From positions 1-46,779 of the forward strand of contig JAEDLI010000006.1 in the NCBI GenBank assembly GCA_016295375.1: DNA of 46,779 nt. The letters run 5' to 3'. A program made the translations under genes and the position numbers. The DNA comes from Fibrobacter sp. Lineage in GTDB: Bacteria; Fibrobacterota; Fibrobacteria; Fibrobacterales; Fibrobacteraceae. The number at the start of each line of letters is the position of its first letter. The stretch's first letter is position 1. Below are positions 33,901 to 41,029 of the stretch, in pieces. The notes below the pieces were generated by a model. It had not been told where the DNA came from and did not search any database. It saw only the letters and a list, made by a program, of their open reading frames with translations.

Positions 33901-34377
33901 AGTTTGATTGACGAGCTGGACATGGACCTTGAAGATACGACCTGGGCAAAGCTTGGTTATTACTACGGCGGTGGCGATTACTTTGAGCAGAGCTACCCCC
34001 TGAGCATCACCACCACCCTCAAGAGCATGCAGAACCATTTCCAGGTGACCTACCGCCTCAAGTCATACGTCCGCAATGAAATGACCGAAGACGAAATTAC
34101 CGTAGAAGACGAATACGAAATTCCCTTCATGAACCGTTTCATGATCGTCTCCTTGAACGGACAATTCCGCTACATGCTTACAGAATGGACCGAATCTGAC
34201 AAAGATTTTGACGAAGAAGAAATGGACGTGCTGGGAAAACTCAACCTACGGTTCAACCACAACAAGCACTTCTATAGTGACTGGTATGTAGGTTCTGCCA
34301 TCTATTACCGTCCGGACTACCTATCCAACGAATACAAGGATATCTACGGCGGTATCAACCTGAACTACGTGTTCTAA
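30928..34377 (+). CDS. Outer-membrane beta-helix/beta-barrel protein with Ala-Pro-rich linker
   Basis: This encodes 1149 aa. Signal peptide 1-21 (MKQIFKGTVATVLLGTFFAFA); Ala/Pro/Glu-rich linker about 22-120. A right-handed parallel beta-helix spans about 125-350 (VLVIEPGTTILFTKGSSLTV; NAQILNATNGIVVENGNLKI; SLVEGSAGYGIYARN; similar coils). From about 400 to the end lies a long beta-strand region with many aromatic girdle residues, ending ...GGINLNYVF. A terminal Phe is the hallmark of BamA-inserted barrels. An AP linker at the N-terminus suggests reach across the periplasm, as in TonB-like or OmpA-like proteins. It starts directly at the stop of the FecR gene. The function is unknown; surface binding or assembly is possible. 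Confidence 0.85.
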   Translation: MKQIFKGTVATVLLGTFFAFAQEAAPATQAAPAPAPTAAPAPAPAAAPAQAPAPETAEPAAAETAPAEQAVAEPVPAAEPAPDAAPVAEAPAEQAVDPAPVEAAPVATPAPVVEAAPAPEPQNVQLTGTELQGELRGFLKADKSPYLVNGTVSVAANTVLVIEPGTTILFTKGSSLTVNQGQLVVAGTATSPVVFRSAMSTPAAGDWAGIVITGENNSEIRNAQILNATNGIVVENGNLKIQNSLVEGSAGYGIYARNATVNANDCQFKNNQVALNLSHYAQGDVERSTFENNNVALLNSKLSKSTVSSSNFKDNGTAVVNMGNTVIDLNNTAIEQNTVGISSSEILAPELMETAKNNKTNFSNKAAETVATLPPEPEVPGVDRKNLNPADEASVVFESEAPADSTQKSWTVLGNVMLGGNYHYVRTRTHHGNTPEIFGTDTILKGDRYKNYFQVPGFGANASAYVLMMSPEGKTIEFTMDATSDSWNRFYPNPVTLRYNDSYNSVNLGDFQMMDGDIYMSGMPLFGAEYTLSLLRNNADQPLVQLEGFFGEAKRSLVPHNRHPYLYNDYIDDGEAQAQRLAYGGFLKWAPVRRFDAKVGAIYANDEIEDPLLRDGAKASTLTTDPLLEAFTMYAEGNWLFFPGDIELNGQIAVGRADTTDAIRQRAINRVFSNAGLNTSSYTLLRKLMQNESQIDWLTNAELEEIFGDNTSMSKSQMLAKLHDLVKEAKKIQKEEESDRDDDRVLGQHWGSQNFALGASLNWNINRTRIAGHVKYIGEDFYSAGSPDQLSNTREFGASLEQDIKKFWTLGLDYQINVENAAHGRKKNLAGLAEGTHFGLISDEESDWFEQHELDNDRTKYIHNFGLSNTFTINPKVQITANYNMEFRDQYRPIRLRGSNMLEDGIYRDEYFTEGKGPKMAIVNGDTVMVDSARWADYMSTVDAPYLASKFEERLYKQTVNAGISFKAAQSVFKINGRWTLRTDASVFHKDSLIDELDMDLEDTTWAKLGYYYGGGDYFEQSYPLSITTTLKSMQNHFQVTYRLKSYVRNEMTEDEITVEDEYEIPFMNRFMIVSLNGQFRYMLTEWTESDKDFDEEEMDVLGKLNLRFNHNKHFYSDWYVGSAIYYRPDYLSNEYKDIYGGINLNYVF

Positions 34378-34400
34378 GGTTTTCCGTCGGCGTAGGGGCC

Positions 34401-35993
34401 ATGTTTTCTTACTGTTTTCACGAGCTTCCCGTTGCCCTAGAGAAAAAGGGCAAGTTTCGGGAGGCTCTTGCCAAAGAGCTGAAACTCCAGCAGGAACAGA
34501 TTTTCAATCTGGAGGTGGAACGTTTTTCGCTGGACTCGCGCCGGAAAGGTGCTCCCCATTGGTCCTATAATGTCCGTTTCGAGGTTCAGCAAAAACTGAA
34601 GACCTTCGGCAACAACGCCAAGGGTCTCGTAGAAGCGGTTCTTGCAAAGCAAGACCCGAAAGAAGCAGCCCTGGCAGGCACCGTACAAATGCCCGGACAT
34701 GTGGACATTGTCGGTGCAGGTCCTTCGGGACTCTGGGCGGCCCTGCACCTTTTACGCAAGGGCTATTCCGTAGATCTTTACGAGCAAGGAAAACCCGTAG
34801 AAGAACGTTTCCGCGACATACGCCGGTTCTTTGTGGACCGAAAATTCAACGCCCGAAGCAACGTCCTCTTTGGCGAGGGCGGAGCCGGAGCCTTTAGCGA
34901 CGGCAAGCTCAACACCAGGAGCAGAAACGCCTTCTCAGAACAGGTTCTGCACGACATGGTGGATTTCGGGGTGGACCAAGATGTCATCACCTTCGCAAAG
35001 CCCCACATCGGAACGGACAGACTTGTGCTGATGCTCCGAAAAATCCGTGCGGAAATTTCCCGCCTGGGTGGGCACATCCATTTCTATTCGGCCCTGACAG
35101 ATGTAGAAATCCAGAACGGCCACATTTCTGCCATCAAGATAGAAGACGAAACCACTCCGCAGGGTGCGTGGAAGCGCTGCGAAGCGCTGGTCCTTGCCAC
35201 GGGGCATTCTTGCAGGGACATTTACCAGATGCTGCAGGCTAGGGGCGTAGCCCTTGAAAGCAAGGCCTTTGCCATGGGCGTTCGGGTGGAACACCCCCAG
35301 GAGTTGATAAACCTGCGACAACTGGGCCGAGGTGTCGATACACGCCTCACCGGAGCTGCGGAATATTTTCTCGCCACACCGACACTGAACAAAACATGCA
35401 GCGCCTACAGTTTTTGCATGTGCCCCGGTGGCGTGCTGGTGCCCTGCGCTTCTGAACCAGGGACACTTGCCACCAACGGCATGAGCTATAGCCGTCGAAA
35501 CGGACCTCTTGCCAACGGGGCTATTGTGGTTCCCGTAGAGGCCAGCGAAAAACTCTTCGGTGGACTGGAATTCCAGCGGAGAACGGAAGCGGACGCCTTC
35601 AATGTGGGCGGGAAGAACTACAGCGCTCCGGCACAGACCATCAAGGCATTCATGGAACACCGGCTTGACAAGAAACTGCCCAAATCCACCTACCCCTGCG
35701 GGATTGTACCCGCCAACACCTGGGACTGGCTGGACCAGCGAATTTGCCAGAGCCTTTACGAAGGTTTTTTGAACTTTGACCGGAAAATTCCCGGATTCAT
35801 TGCAGAAGGCCTCATTGTGGCTCCCGAAACCAGGACCAGTTCTCCCCTGCGCATCACCCGAGACTGTGCCACCCTAGAAAGCGTGAATACCAAGGGATTG
35901 TTCGTGCTGGGCGAAGGGGCCGGCTATGCAGGCGGGATTGTCACAAGCGCCGCCGACGGAGTGAGACTGGCGTACTACGCGAAAAAGAGGTAA
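34401..35993 (+). CDS. FAD-dependent dehydrogenase (COG2509-type)
   Basis: This encodes 530 aa. The Rossmann FAD motif is VGAGPSGLWAALHLL (GxGPSG at 105-110), preceded by a helical N-terminal domain of about 95 residues. RSNVLFGEGGAGAFSDGKLNTR is the signature of this uncharacterised dehydrogenase family; CSAYSFCMCPGGVLVP holds three Cys, and GLFVLGEGAGYAGGIVTSAADG is the C-terminal FAD-contact block. The substrate is unknown for the family. GGGG lies close to the ATG; the stop is 8 nt before the rluA-type gene. Confidence 0.9.
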   Translation: MFSYCFHELPVALEKKGKFREALAKELKLQQEQIFNLEVERFSLDSRRKGAPHWSYNVRFEVQQKLKTFGNNAKGLVEAVLAKQDPKEAALAGTVQMPGHVDIVGAGPSGLWAALHLLRKGYSVDLYEQGKPVEERFRDIRRFFVDRKFNARSNVLFGEGGAGAFSDGKLNTRSRNAFSEQVLHDMVDFGVDQDVITFAKPHIGTDRLVLMLRKIRAEISRLGGHIHFYSALTDVEIQNGHISAIKIEDETTPQGAWKRCEALVLATGHSCRDIYQMLQARGVALESKAFAMGVRVEHPQELINLRQLGRGVDTRLTGAAEYFLATPTLNKTCSAYSFCMCPGGVLVPCASEPGTLATNGMSYSRRNGPLANGAIVVPVEASEKLFGGLEFQRRTEADAFNVGGKNYSAPAQTIKAFMEHRLDKKLPKSTYPCGIVPANTWDWLDQRICQSLYEGFLNFDRKIPGFIAEGLIVAPETRTSSPLRITRDCATLESVNTKGLFVLGEGAGYAGGIVTSAADGVRLAYYAKKR

Positions 35994-36001
35994 AGAGACC
36001 A

Positions 36002-36994
36002 ATGATTACCCGCACTATCGACCGAAACTTTGCCAACATGCGCCTGGACCGTTTTTTACGGAAGGCTTTTCCCGAGGAATCATTGTCCGTTTTCTTTGCT
36101 ATCCTGCGTAAAAAGAAGGTCCGGGTGAACGGAGTCGTGGGCAAGGCAAACCAGATGCTCCAGGAAGGGGATACCGTCTGCATTTACGAGAATCTGAAAA
36201 GTGAAAGTAATTCGGAATTCGGAGCTCAGAAAGCGGCGGTGAAAAACGCCGAAAACAAGGGTTGGATAAAGGCCAGCACAGCCGCCGACCGAAAATCCGG
36301 CTGGGGTGCTCAGGAGCTGGACATCATCTTGGAAACCGAAGACTACCTGGTGGTAAACAAGCCTTCAGGCATGCCCAGCCAGCCGGGAAGCGGGACCCGC
36401 CCCGGCGAAAGCCTGGTGGAACACCTTTGGGAATGGGGCAAGCGGGAACATCTCGACTTCAAGCCTACCCTCGCCCACCGTCTGGACCAGGAGACCTCAG
36501 GACTTTTACTGGTGGCCCTCCACGGTGACACCCTGCGGTACCTAACCCGCCTGATTCGTGAACACGAAGTCAAGAAATACTATCTGGCCCTAGTCAAAGG
36601 AAACCTCGAAAAAGAAAAAGGAACCATCGAAGCCTCTCTCGCCCGCACGGACAATGCCAAGGGCTCCAAGATGCAGATAGACGAAAAAGGGAAAAAATCC
36701 ATTACCCACTACAGCGTCAAAAAACACTACGACGGCTACGACCTGGTAAAAATCAGCCTGGAAACGGGCCGTATGCATCAAATCAGGGCGCATTTCGCAA
36801 GCATCGGTCACCCGCTCTTGGGAGATACCCGTTACGGAGATTTCGCCCTGAATCGTGAATTCAAGAAACAATACGAACTGAACAGGCTGTTCCTGCATAG
36901 CAGCCGCCTGGAATACCCTTGGCAAGGCAAGAATACGGTCCAGGAATGCCCCCTGCCCAAGGAACTGCAGGAAGTTTTGAAAAAACTGAAATAA
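36002..36994 (+). CDS. RluA-family pseudouridine synthase
   Basis: This encodes 330 aa. The N-terminal S4 RNA-binding domain (about 11-65, MRLDRFLRKAFPE) is followed by the synthase domain with catalytic D162 in AHRLDQETSGLLLVA, VVNKPSGMPSQPG and the late GRMHQIRAHF-ASIGHPLLGD block. It isomerises uridine to pseudouridine in rRNA or tRNA. The S4 domain points to the RluC/RluD group acting on 23S rRNA; the exact sites cannot be told. It is probably co-transcribed with the FAD dehydrogenase. Confidence 0.93.
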   Translation: MITRTIDRNFANMRLDRFLRKAFPEESLSVFFAILRKKKVRVNGVVGKANQMLQEGDTVCIYENLKSESNSEFGAQKAAVKNAENKGWIKASTAADRKSGWGAQELDIILETEDYLVVNKPSGMPSQPGSGTRPGESLVEHLWEWGKREHLDFKPTLAHRLDQETSGLLLVALHGDTLRYLTRLIREHEVKKYYLALVKGNLEKEKGTIEASLARTDNAKGSKMQIDEKGKKSITHYSVKKHYDGYDLVKISLETGRMHQIRAHFASIGHPLLGDTRYGDFALNREFKKQYELNRLFLHSSRLEYPWQGKNTVQECPLPKELQEVLKKLK

Positions 36995-37008
36995 CAATTC
37001 TTTTTCAC

Positions 37009-37036
37009 GTGTATTCGTCAGATACTGTTGATACAC
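37009..37036. promoter_or_regulatory. Inverted repeat upstream of the lichenase gene
   Basis: GTGTAT (37009-37014) and ATACAC (37031-37036) form a perfect 6-bp inverted repeat 80-107 bp before the lichenase ATG. CACGTG overlaps the left arm. A TATCTT (37085-37090) is the likely -10. This could be an operator for a substrate-responsive regulator such as the neighbouring GntR-like protein; unproven. Confidence 0.3.
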
Positions 37037-37115
37037 AAGTGATATTTTACAATTTAGAGAAAATCAAATTCTCATTTATAAATGTATCTTATACATGATT
37101 CGCGGGAGGACAATC

Positions 37116-38177
37116 ATGAAAGCAAGGTTTTTCATTGCAACCATAGCTCTTGCAGCTGGGGCACTTATGGCTAAGGACTATTCTGGTGCAGAACTCTATA
37201 CCAACGAAACTTGGATGTACGGTAAGTTTGAAGCCCGTATGCAAATGGCTGCCGGCTCTGGTACGGTCAGTTCCATGTTCCTCTACCACAACGATTCCTA
37301 CCTGGGTGGCAATGAACCCTGGGTCGAAGTGGATATCGAAATTTTGGGCAAGAACCCAAGCAGCTTCCAGTCGAACATCATTACGGGTTACGGCCCCGAT
37401 GATGAACAACCCAACCGCAAAATTACAAGTGAAAAACACCACGCCATAAATCCGGCATCGAACCAGTCCTTCCACACTTATGGCATGGAATGGACTCCCG
37501 ATTATGTTGCATGGACACTTGACGGCCAAGTCGTTCGCAAGACTGTCAAGGGACAGGAAAGCGGTTGTAAAGCCGAAAACGGAGGCCAACAACAGAGCTA
37601 CTGCAGTCAGGTTCAAGATCTCGGCAAGAAGCCCCAGGGGCTCCGTTTCAACCTCTGGTCTCATGAAAATGCAGGCTGGGTAGGCGCATGGAACGACAAC
37701 ATTCTCCCCGTTTACCAGTTCATCAACTGGGTCAAGGTTTACAAATACAAGCCGGGACAGGGCGACAACGGAAGCGACTTCGAACTACAATGGACGGACG
37801 ATTTCAAGACATTCGACGCAAACCGCTGGAGCAAGGGCAATTGGACTTTTGATGGCAACCGAGTCGACATCAGCCCGAACAACATCTATGCAAAAGACGG
37901 CATGGTCATCATCGCCTTGACCAAGAAAGGCCAGGAAAGTTTCAATGGCCAGGTCCCTCAGGATCCCGAAGGGGACGCCATGCTCAACGGATCTTCGCAG
38001 CAGTCTTCTAGCAGCGAACAGTTTACCCCGCCAAGCTCCAGCAGTGAACAGGAAACCGGCATTTTGCAGAACCGCATCAAAGTGCAGAACCGGGAAGTTC
38101 GTGGCACCGTCAACGCCAAGGGGGCCCGAGTCAGCGAAACTAATAGGGCTCACTATCAGGTCGATTTCAACTACTAA
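37116..38177 (+). CDS. Circularly permuted GH16 beta-1,3-1,4-glucanase (lichenase)
   Basis: This encodes 353 aa. GGGAGG lies 7 nt before ATG. Signal peptide 1-19 (ALAAGALMA-KD). The catalytic strand WVEVDIEILGKN (E71 nucleophile, D73, E75 acid/base) lies near the N-terminus. The segment that starts ordinary GH16 enzymes (FELQWTDDFKTFDANRW...DGNRVDI...IALTKKGQ) follows it. This is the circular permutation known from F. succinogenes lichenase, which cuts mixed-linkage beta-glucan. After ESFNGQVP come serine-rich linkers (QQSSSSEQ, PPSSSSEQ) and a basic C-terminal module ending YQVDFNY. An insertion around residue 150-165 with two Cys (SGCKAE...SYCSQ) is not in the classical enzyme as I recall it. 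A strong terminator follows. Confidence 0.93.
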   Translation: MKARFFIATIALAAGALMAKDYSGAELYTNETWMYGKFEARMQMAAGSGTVSSMFLYHNDSYLGGNEPWVEVDIEILGKNPSSFQSNIITGYGPDDEQPNRKITSEKHHAINPASNQSFHTYGMEWTPDYVAWTLDGQVVRKTVKGQESGCKAENGGQQQSYCSQVQDLGKKPQGLRFNLWSHENAGWVGAWNDNILPVYQFINWVKVYKYKPGQGDNGSDFELQWTDDFKTFDANRWSKGNWTFDGNRVDISPNNIYAKDGMVIIALTKKGQESFNGQVPQDPEGDAMLNGSSQQSSSSEQFTPPSSSSEQETGILQNRIKVQNREVRGTVNAKGARVSETNRAHYQVDFNY

Positions 38178-38199
38178 ACGAAACTCCATAAACCCACAC

Positions 38200-38236
38200 G
38201 CCCGTGCAAATTCCCCCTTGCGCGGGCATTTTTTTT
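38200..38236 (+). terminator. Rho-independent terminator of the lichenase gene
   Basis: GCCCGTGCAA-N8-TTGCGCGGGC is a 10-bp stem with one T-G pair, followed by a run of T. It separates the lichenase from the regulator gene. Confidence 0.9.
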
Positions 38237-38281
38237 GTCATCCCCGTACAAGCATGTTTCTCTAGTTCAAACAGCATTTTT

Positions 38282-38287
38282 TATATT
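38282..38287 (+). promoter_or_regulatory. -10 box TATATT of regulator gene, 7 nt before ATG
   Basis: TATATT is followed by 7 nt and the ATG at 38295. Only GGA lies between, so a leaderless transcript is likely. Confidence 0.5.
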
Positions 38288-38294
38288 GGAAATA

Positions 38295-39686
38295 ATGAAA
38301 CAACGGATTATCAAGGCTTTGCTCGATATGAACCTCGACGAGGGTGACAGGCTCCCGTCGGTGCGTTCTATGATCAAGAGTTTCGGCGCGTCGTCGGGCA
38401 CGGTGCAGGCGGCCCTTGCCGAGCTGGAATCCGCAGGAAAAATATGCAAGATTCAGGGAAAAGGCTGTTTCTGGGGAAACACCCCGCTTAAGAACACTGT
38501 TCCCTTCGTGCACGAAACAGTCACCGAAAAACTCGCCAAGGCCTTCGAACGCGACTTTGCGCAAGGCTATCTTAAACCTTCGCAACCGCTCCCCCTTTCC
38601 AAGGAACTTTCTGCCCGCTACAATGTGTCGCAGGGCACGCTCCGCAAGTTCCTAGAAGAGAAGGTTGCCTTGGGCATCCTGAAAAAAGAAGGCCGCCAGT
38701 ACCTCTTTTATCGCAAACAGCAAAAAAAACACGAAGCTCCCCTCAGCGAACTCATCTTTGTCACACGCTGTAACAGTTGGGGCGGATTCAGCGCCGAAAG
38801 TGAACGAGAACTTGATTTTTTGCGACTGATTTACAAGACCGCGGGTAAAAACCATTACAAGCTGACTCTGTTCGGTATCAACGATGCCACGGGCAAACTC
38901 ATTGACCGCAGTGGCAAGCCCTGCAAACTCTCGGAACACCCGAACGCCGTGGGCGCAATCCTTTCGACGCTTCTGGTGCAGAATTTCAGGCCACTCCTGA
39001 CCTTTTTTGCCAATGCCGAGTTCCCCGTGGCTGTATGGTGGGAACACCCCATCGACGCCGTGCCCAAGAGTTTTTTGCGCAAAGACAACTGGATTTTCTT
39101 CAATTCCACCTTCGGCAAGAACCCAGGCAAGGAAATCGGCCGCTACCTGCTTGGCCAGGGCGTCACAGAAGTCGGCTACTTCTCCCCTTACCACAACAGT
39201 TCATGGTCGAAAGACCGCTTGACCGGCCTCGAAGAATCGGGGGTCGTGGTACACCCCTACGTAGACGCCGAATTTGCAAGTCCCTGGGATTATAAAGAAA
39301 TTGCCCGCAAGAAAGTCGAGAAACTCTCCGTAGAAATCATGGCGCGCAGCCTAGAAAAGGACAAGCTCAAAACGCTTGCCGGGCGCGCCCTCGAATTCCA
39401 AGCGGCAAACGGCAACAACATGCCCTGGATTTGCGTAAACGACGAAGTCGCGGGAATCTTCATGGAAATGGCCGAAGAAAACAACATGGAAATTCCGCAG
39501 CCAAACATCGGGCCCACCTACATCGCCTTCGACAACTCCATGGAAAGCTACCTCTTGCGCATTCCCTCTTACGATTTCAACACCGACGCTCTGGTGGAGC
39601 AGATGTTCTACTACATCAGCAGCCCCTCAGCTTTCAACGGAATCAAAAAAATCCACCACATCCTCGGGAACGTGGTGGAAAAATGA
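38295..39686 (+). CDS. Regulator with two GntR-like winged helices and a LacI-type sensor
   Basis: This encodes 463 aa. Residues 17-61 are a GntR winged helix (GDRLPSVRSMIKSFGASSGT, then LAELESAGKI, GKGCFWG). Residues about 75-141 repeat the pattern (QPLPLSKELSARYNVSQGTL, EEKVALGILKKEG). From about 150 comes a periplasmic-binding-protein-like sensor with SELIFVTRCN, GKEIGRYLLGQGVTEVGYFS and a late MPWICVNDEVAGIFMEMAEE, as in LacI/AraR-type regulators. Most GntR proteins have one winged helix per chain, so a tandem pair is unusual. A carbohydrate effector and control of the adjacent lichenase are inferences from the neighbourhood. Confidence 0.88.
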   Translation: MKQRIIKALLDMNLDEGDRLPSVRSMIKSFGASSGTVQAALAELESAGKICKIQGKGCFWGNTPLKNTVPFVHETVTEKLAKAFERDFAQGYLKPSQPLPLSKELSARYNVSQGTLRKFLEEKVALGILKKEGRQYLFYRKQQKKHEAPLSELIFVTRCNSWGGFSAESERELDFLRLIYKTAGKNHYKLTLFGINDATGKLIDRSGKPCKLSEHPNAVGAILSTLLVQNFRPLLTFFANAEFPVAVWWEHPIDAVPKSFLRKDNWIFFNSTFGKNPGKEIGRYLLGQGVTEVGYFSPYHNSSWSKDRLTGLEESGVVVHPYVDAEFASPWDYKEIARKKVEKLSVEIMARSLEKDKLKTLAGRALEFQAANGNNMPWICVNDEVAGIFMEMAEENNMEIPQPNIGPTYIAFDNSMESYLLRIPSYDFNTDALVEQMFYYISSPSAFNGIKKIHHILGNVVEK

Positions 39687-39851
39687 CACGAAGTGTCATT
39701 CTGAGCGGAGAACCGAAGGTTCGTAGTCTCTTTGATCACTTAGCGCTTTAGCGCTTATGTGAGCATGATCTCCCTTGCGGGGAGAAGAATCCAGTCCTTA
39801 ATATTCTAGTCTAGATCCTTCGAACGCTTCGCGTTCTCATGACACAGGATT
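39684..39851. repeat. Intergenic array of short hairpins
   Basis: TGACAC-GAA-GTGTCA begins on the stop codon of the regulator gene. GAACC-GAA-GGTTC, TTAGCGC-TTTAGCGCT, CTCCC-TTGC-GGGGAG and GAACGC-TTC-GCGTTC follow. Parts (TCATTCTGAGCGGAG ... AGAAGAATCCAG) match the widespread REP-like 'gtcattctgagc...gaatccag' type, here interrupted by other hairpins. Confidence 0.6.
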
Positions 39852-40586
39852 TTACTTATTCTTATTCACGATCAGCGTTTTCGCCTTGAAGGTCTTCTTG
39901 TCGATCCACTTGACCATCAGGGAAACCTTGTTGTCCTTGTTCAGGGCGGCCCAGTACTTCTTGAGCGTGTCTTCGGCGTTGTCAAAAATCGGCATCAGTT
40001 TCGGGAAACCGTTGAAACTAGGAATCGGGCTTCCGTCGGTTTCGTAGGTACTGATAAAGTGGCCGAGACCGGGCAAAGCCTTCTCGTATTCAAACGTCAT
40101 ACGTTCGCAACCAGCTTCTTCGCTGTTGTTACGGCTCTTGAGGATGGAGAGCTTGTACACGGCGGGGCTTGCGTTCTTGTAGTGGATGCCGGAAATACGC
40201 GGCGTGAAGTTCGGGGCGTCATCTTCGTACTGGCGCGTGCGGAGAGCGCTCTCGAAGGTGCCGCCGAGCTTGATGGCATCGTAAATCGTGTCGGTCTGGT
40301 CGCCGTTCGTGATAATCTGGACGTCGGCAGTATGGCGTGCCGGGTAGTAGATAATCAGGTGCGGGTCCGTGAGCTTCGATTCGTCGAAGGCCTTGGTCTT
40401 CATGAAGCCGGTCTTGGATTCGATTTCGAACACGCGGTTACGGCTATTGACGCTACGGCCCATGATCCAGTACACCTGCACGTAGGACTTGCCGTCGGCG
40501 CTTTCGCCGAGGACAATGCCACGACCGGGATAAGGGTTATTGGAGAGGGCCTTGAAATTCTGTTTTGCTTCGTCTGTGTAATTCAT
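39852..40586 (-). CDS. IMP cyclohydrolase-like (PurO family) protein
   Basis: This encodes 244 aa. Family landmarks are NPYPGRGIVLG near the N-terminus, YWIMGRSVNSRNRVFE, DPHLIIYYPAR, TNGDQTDTIYDAIKLG, FTPRISGIHY and EKALPGLGHFISTYETDG. Archaeal PurO closes FAICAR to IMP in purine synthesis. Bacterial members are less studied, and many bacteria already have PurH for the same step. The start follows repeat filler (CACTAACCACT) with no Shine-Dalgarno. It probably belongs to a minus-strand run with GatB and the small membrane protein. Confidence 0.85.
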   Translation of the reverse strand: MNYTDEAKQNFKALSNNPYPGRGIVLGESADGKSYVQVYWIMGRSVNSRNRVFEIESKTGFMKTKAFDESKLTDPHLIIYYPARHTADVQIITNGDQTDTIYDAIKLGGTFESALRTRQYEDDAPNFTPRISGIHYKNASPAVYKLSILKSRNNSEEAGCERMTFEYEKALPGLGHFISTYETDGSPIPSFNGFPKLMPIFDNAEDTLKKYWAALNKDNKVSLMVKWIDKKTFKAKTLIVNKNK

Positions 40587-40622
40587 AGTGGTTAGTAAAC
40601 AGTGGTTAGTGGTCGGGAAATT

Positions 40623-40994
40623 TTATCGTTTCGGATTGTAATTGTTCATCAAGACCATGGCGACGGCAACGCAGAGCATAATGACGCTACCGACAATGAC
40701 CTGTTGGCGATGGTTGTAGTCGCGCTTGACGTAAGTCGGATTCTCTTCGTTGAGCTCCTGGAGAGTCGGACCTTCGGCCAGTTTCGTGGAATCGATTCCG
40801 CAAATCTGCTCGATTTCTTCTTGGGTCATGTTCAGTGTGTTCACCCGCAGGCTATCGCACTTGTTGGGCACATCGGCTGCAGCGGCCGGGAGTGCAAGGA
40901 ATAGGGCAAGCAACACCGCGAGCAACAAACTGCCCTGGATTGCCGCGCCCCTACGGGGCTCGCAATGACGATCCTTTTTAACGTCGTTATTCAC
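40623..40994 (-). CDS. Small secreted/membrane protein with repeat-derived N-terminus
   Basis: This encodes 123 aa. The first 21 residues (MNNDVKKDRHCEPRRGAAIQ...) translate an ATTGC...GCAAT repeat and provide the positive n-region. A hydrophobic core (LLLAVLLALFLALPAAAA) and a signal cleavage site follow. The mature part has two Cys (NKCDSLR, EQICGID) and ends with a membrane helix (QVIVGSVIMLCVAVAMVLM) and NNYNPKR. An in-frame TTG inside the hydrophobic core would be an alternative but poor start. Topology: outer loop with a C-terminal anchor. Function unknown. Confidence 0.7.
   Translation of the reverse strand: MNNDVKKDRHCEPRRGAAIQGSLLLAVLLALFLALPAAAADVPNKCDSLRVNTLNMTQEEIEQICGIDSTKLAEGPTLQELNEENPTYVKRDYNHRQQVIVGSVIMLCVAVAMVLMNNYNPKR
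40938..40968 (-). repeat. REP-like ATTGC...GCAAT hairpin inside a coding region
   Basis: Outer arms ATTGC/GCAAT and inner stem GCCCC-GTA-GGGGC have the same plan as 7101-7133. The element lies within codons 9-20 of the 40623-40994 gene and is read as RHCEPRRGAAIQ. Confidence 0.75.
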
Positions 40995-41029
40995 ACTAGC
41001 CTCTAGCCCCTAGATCCTAATCTCTATAG

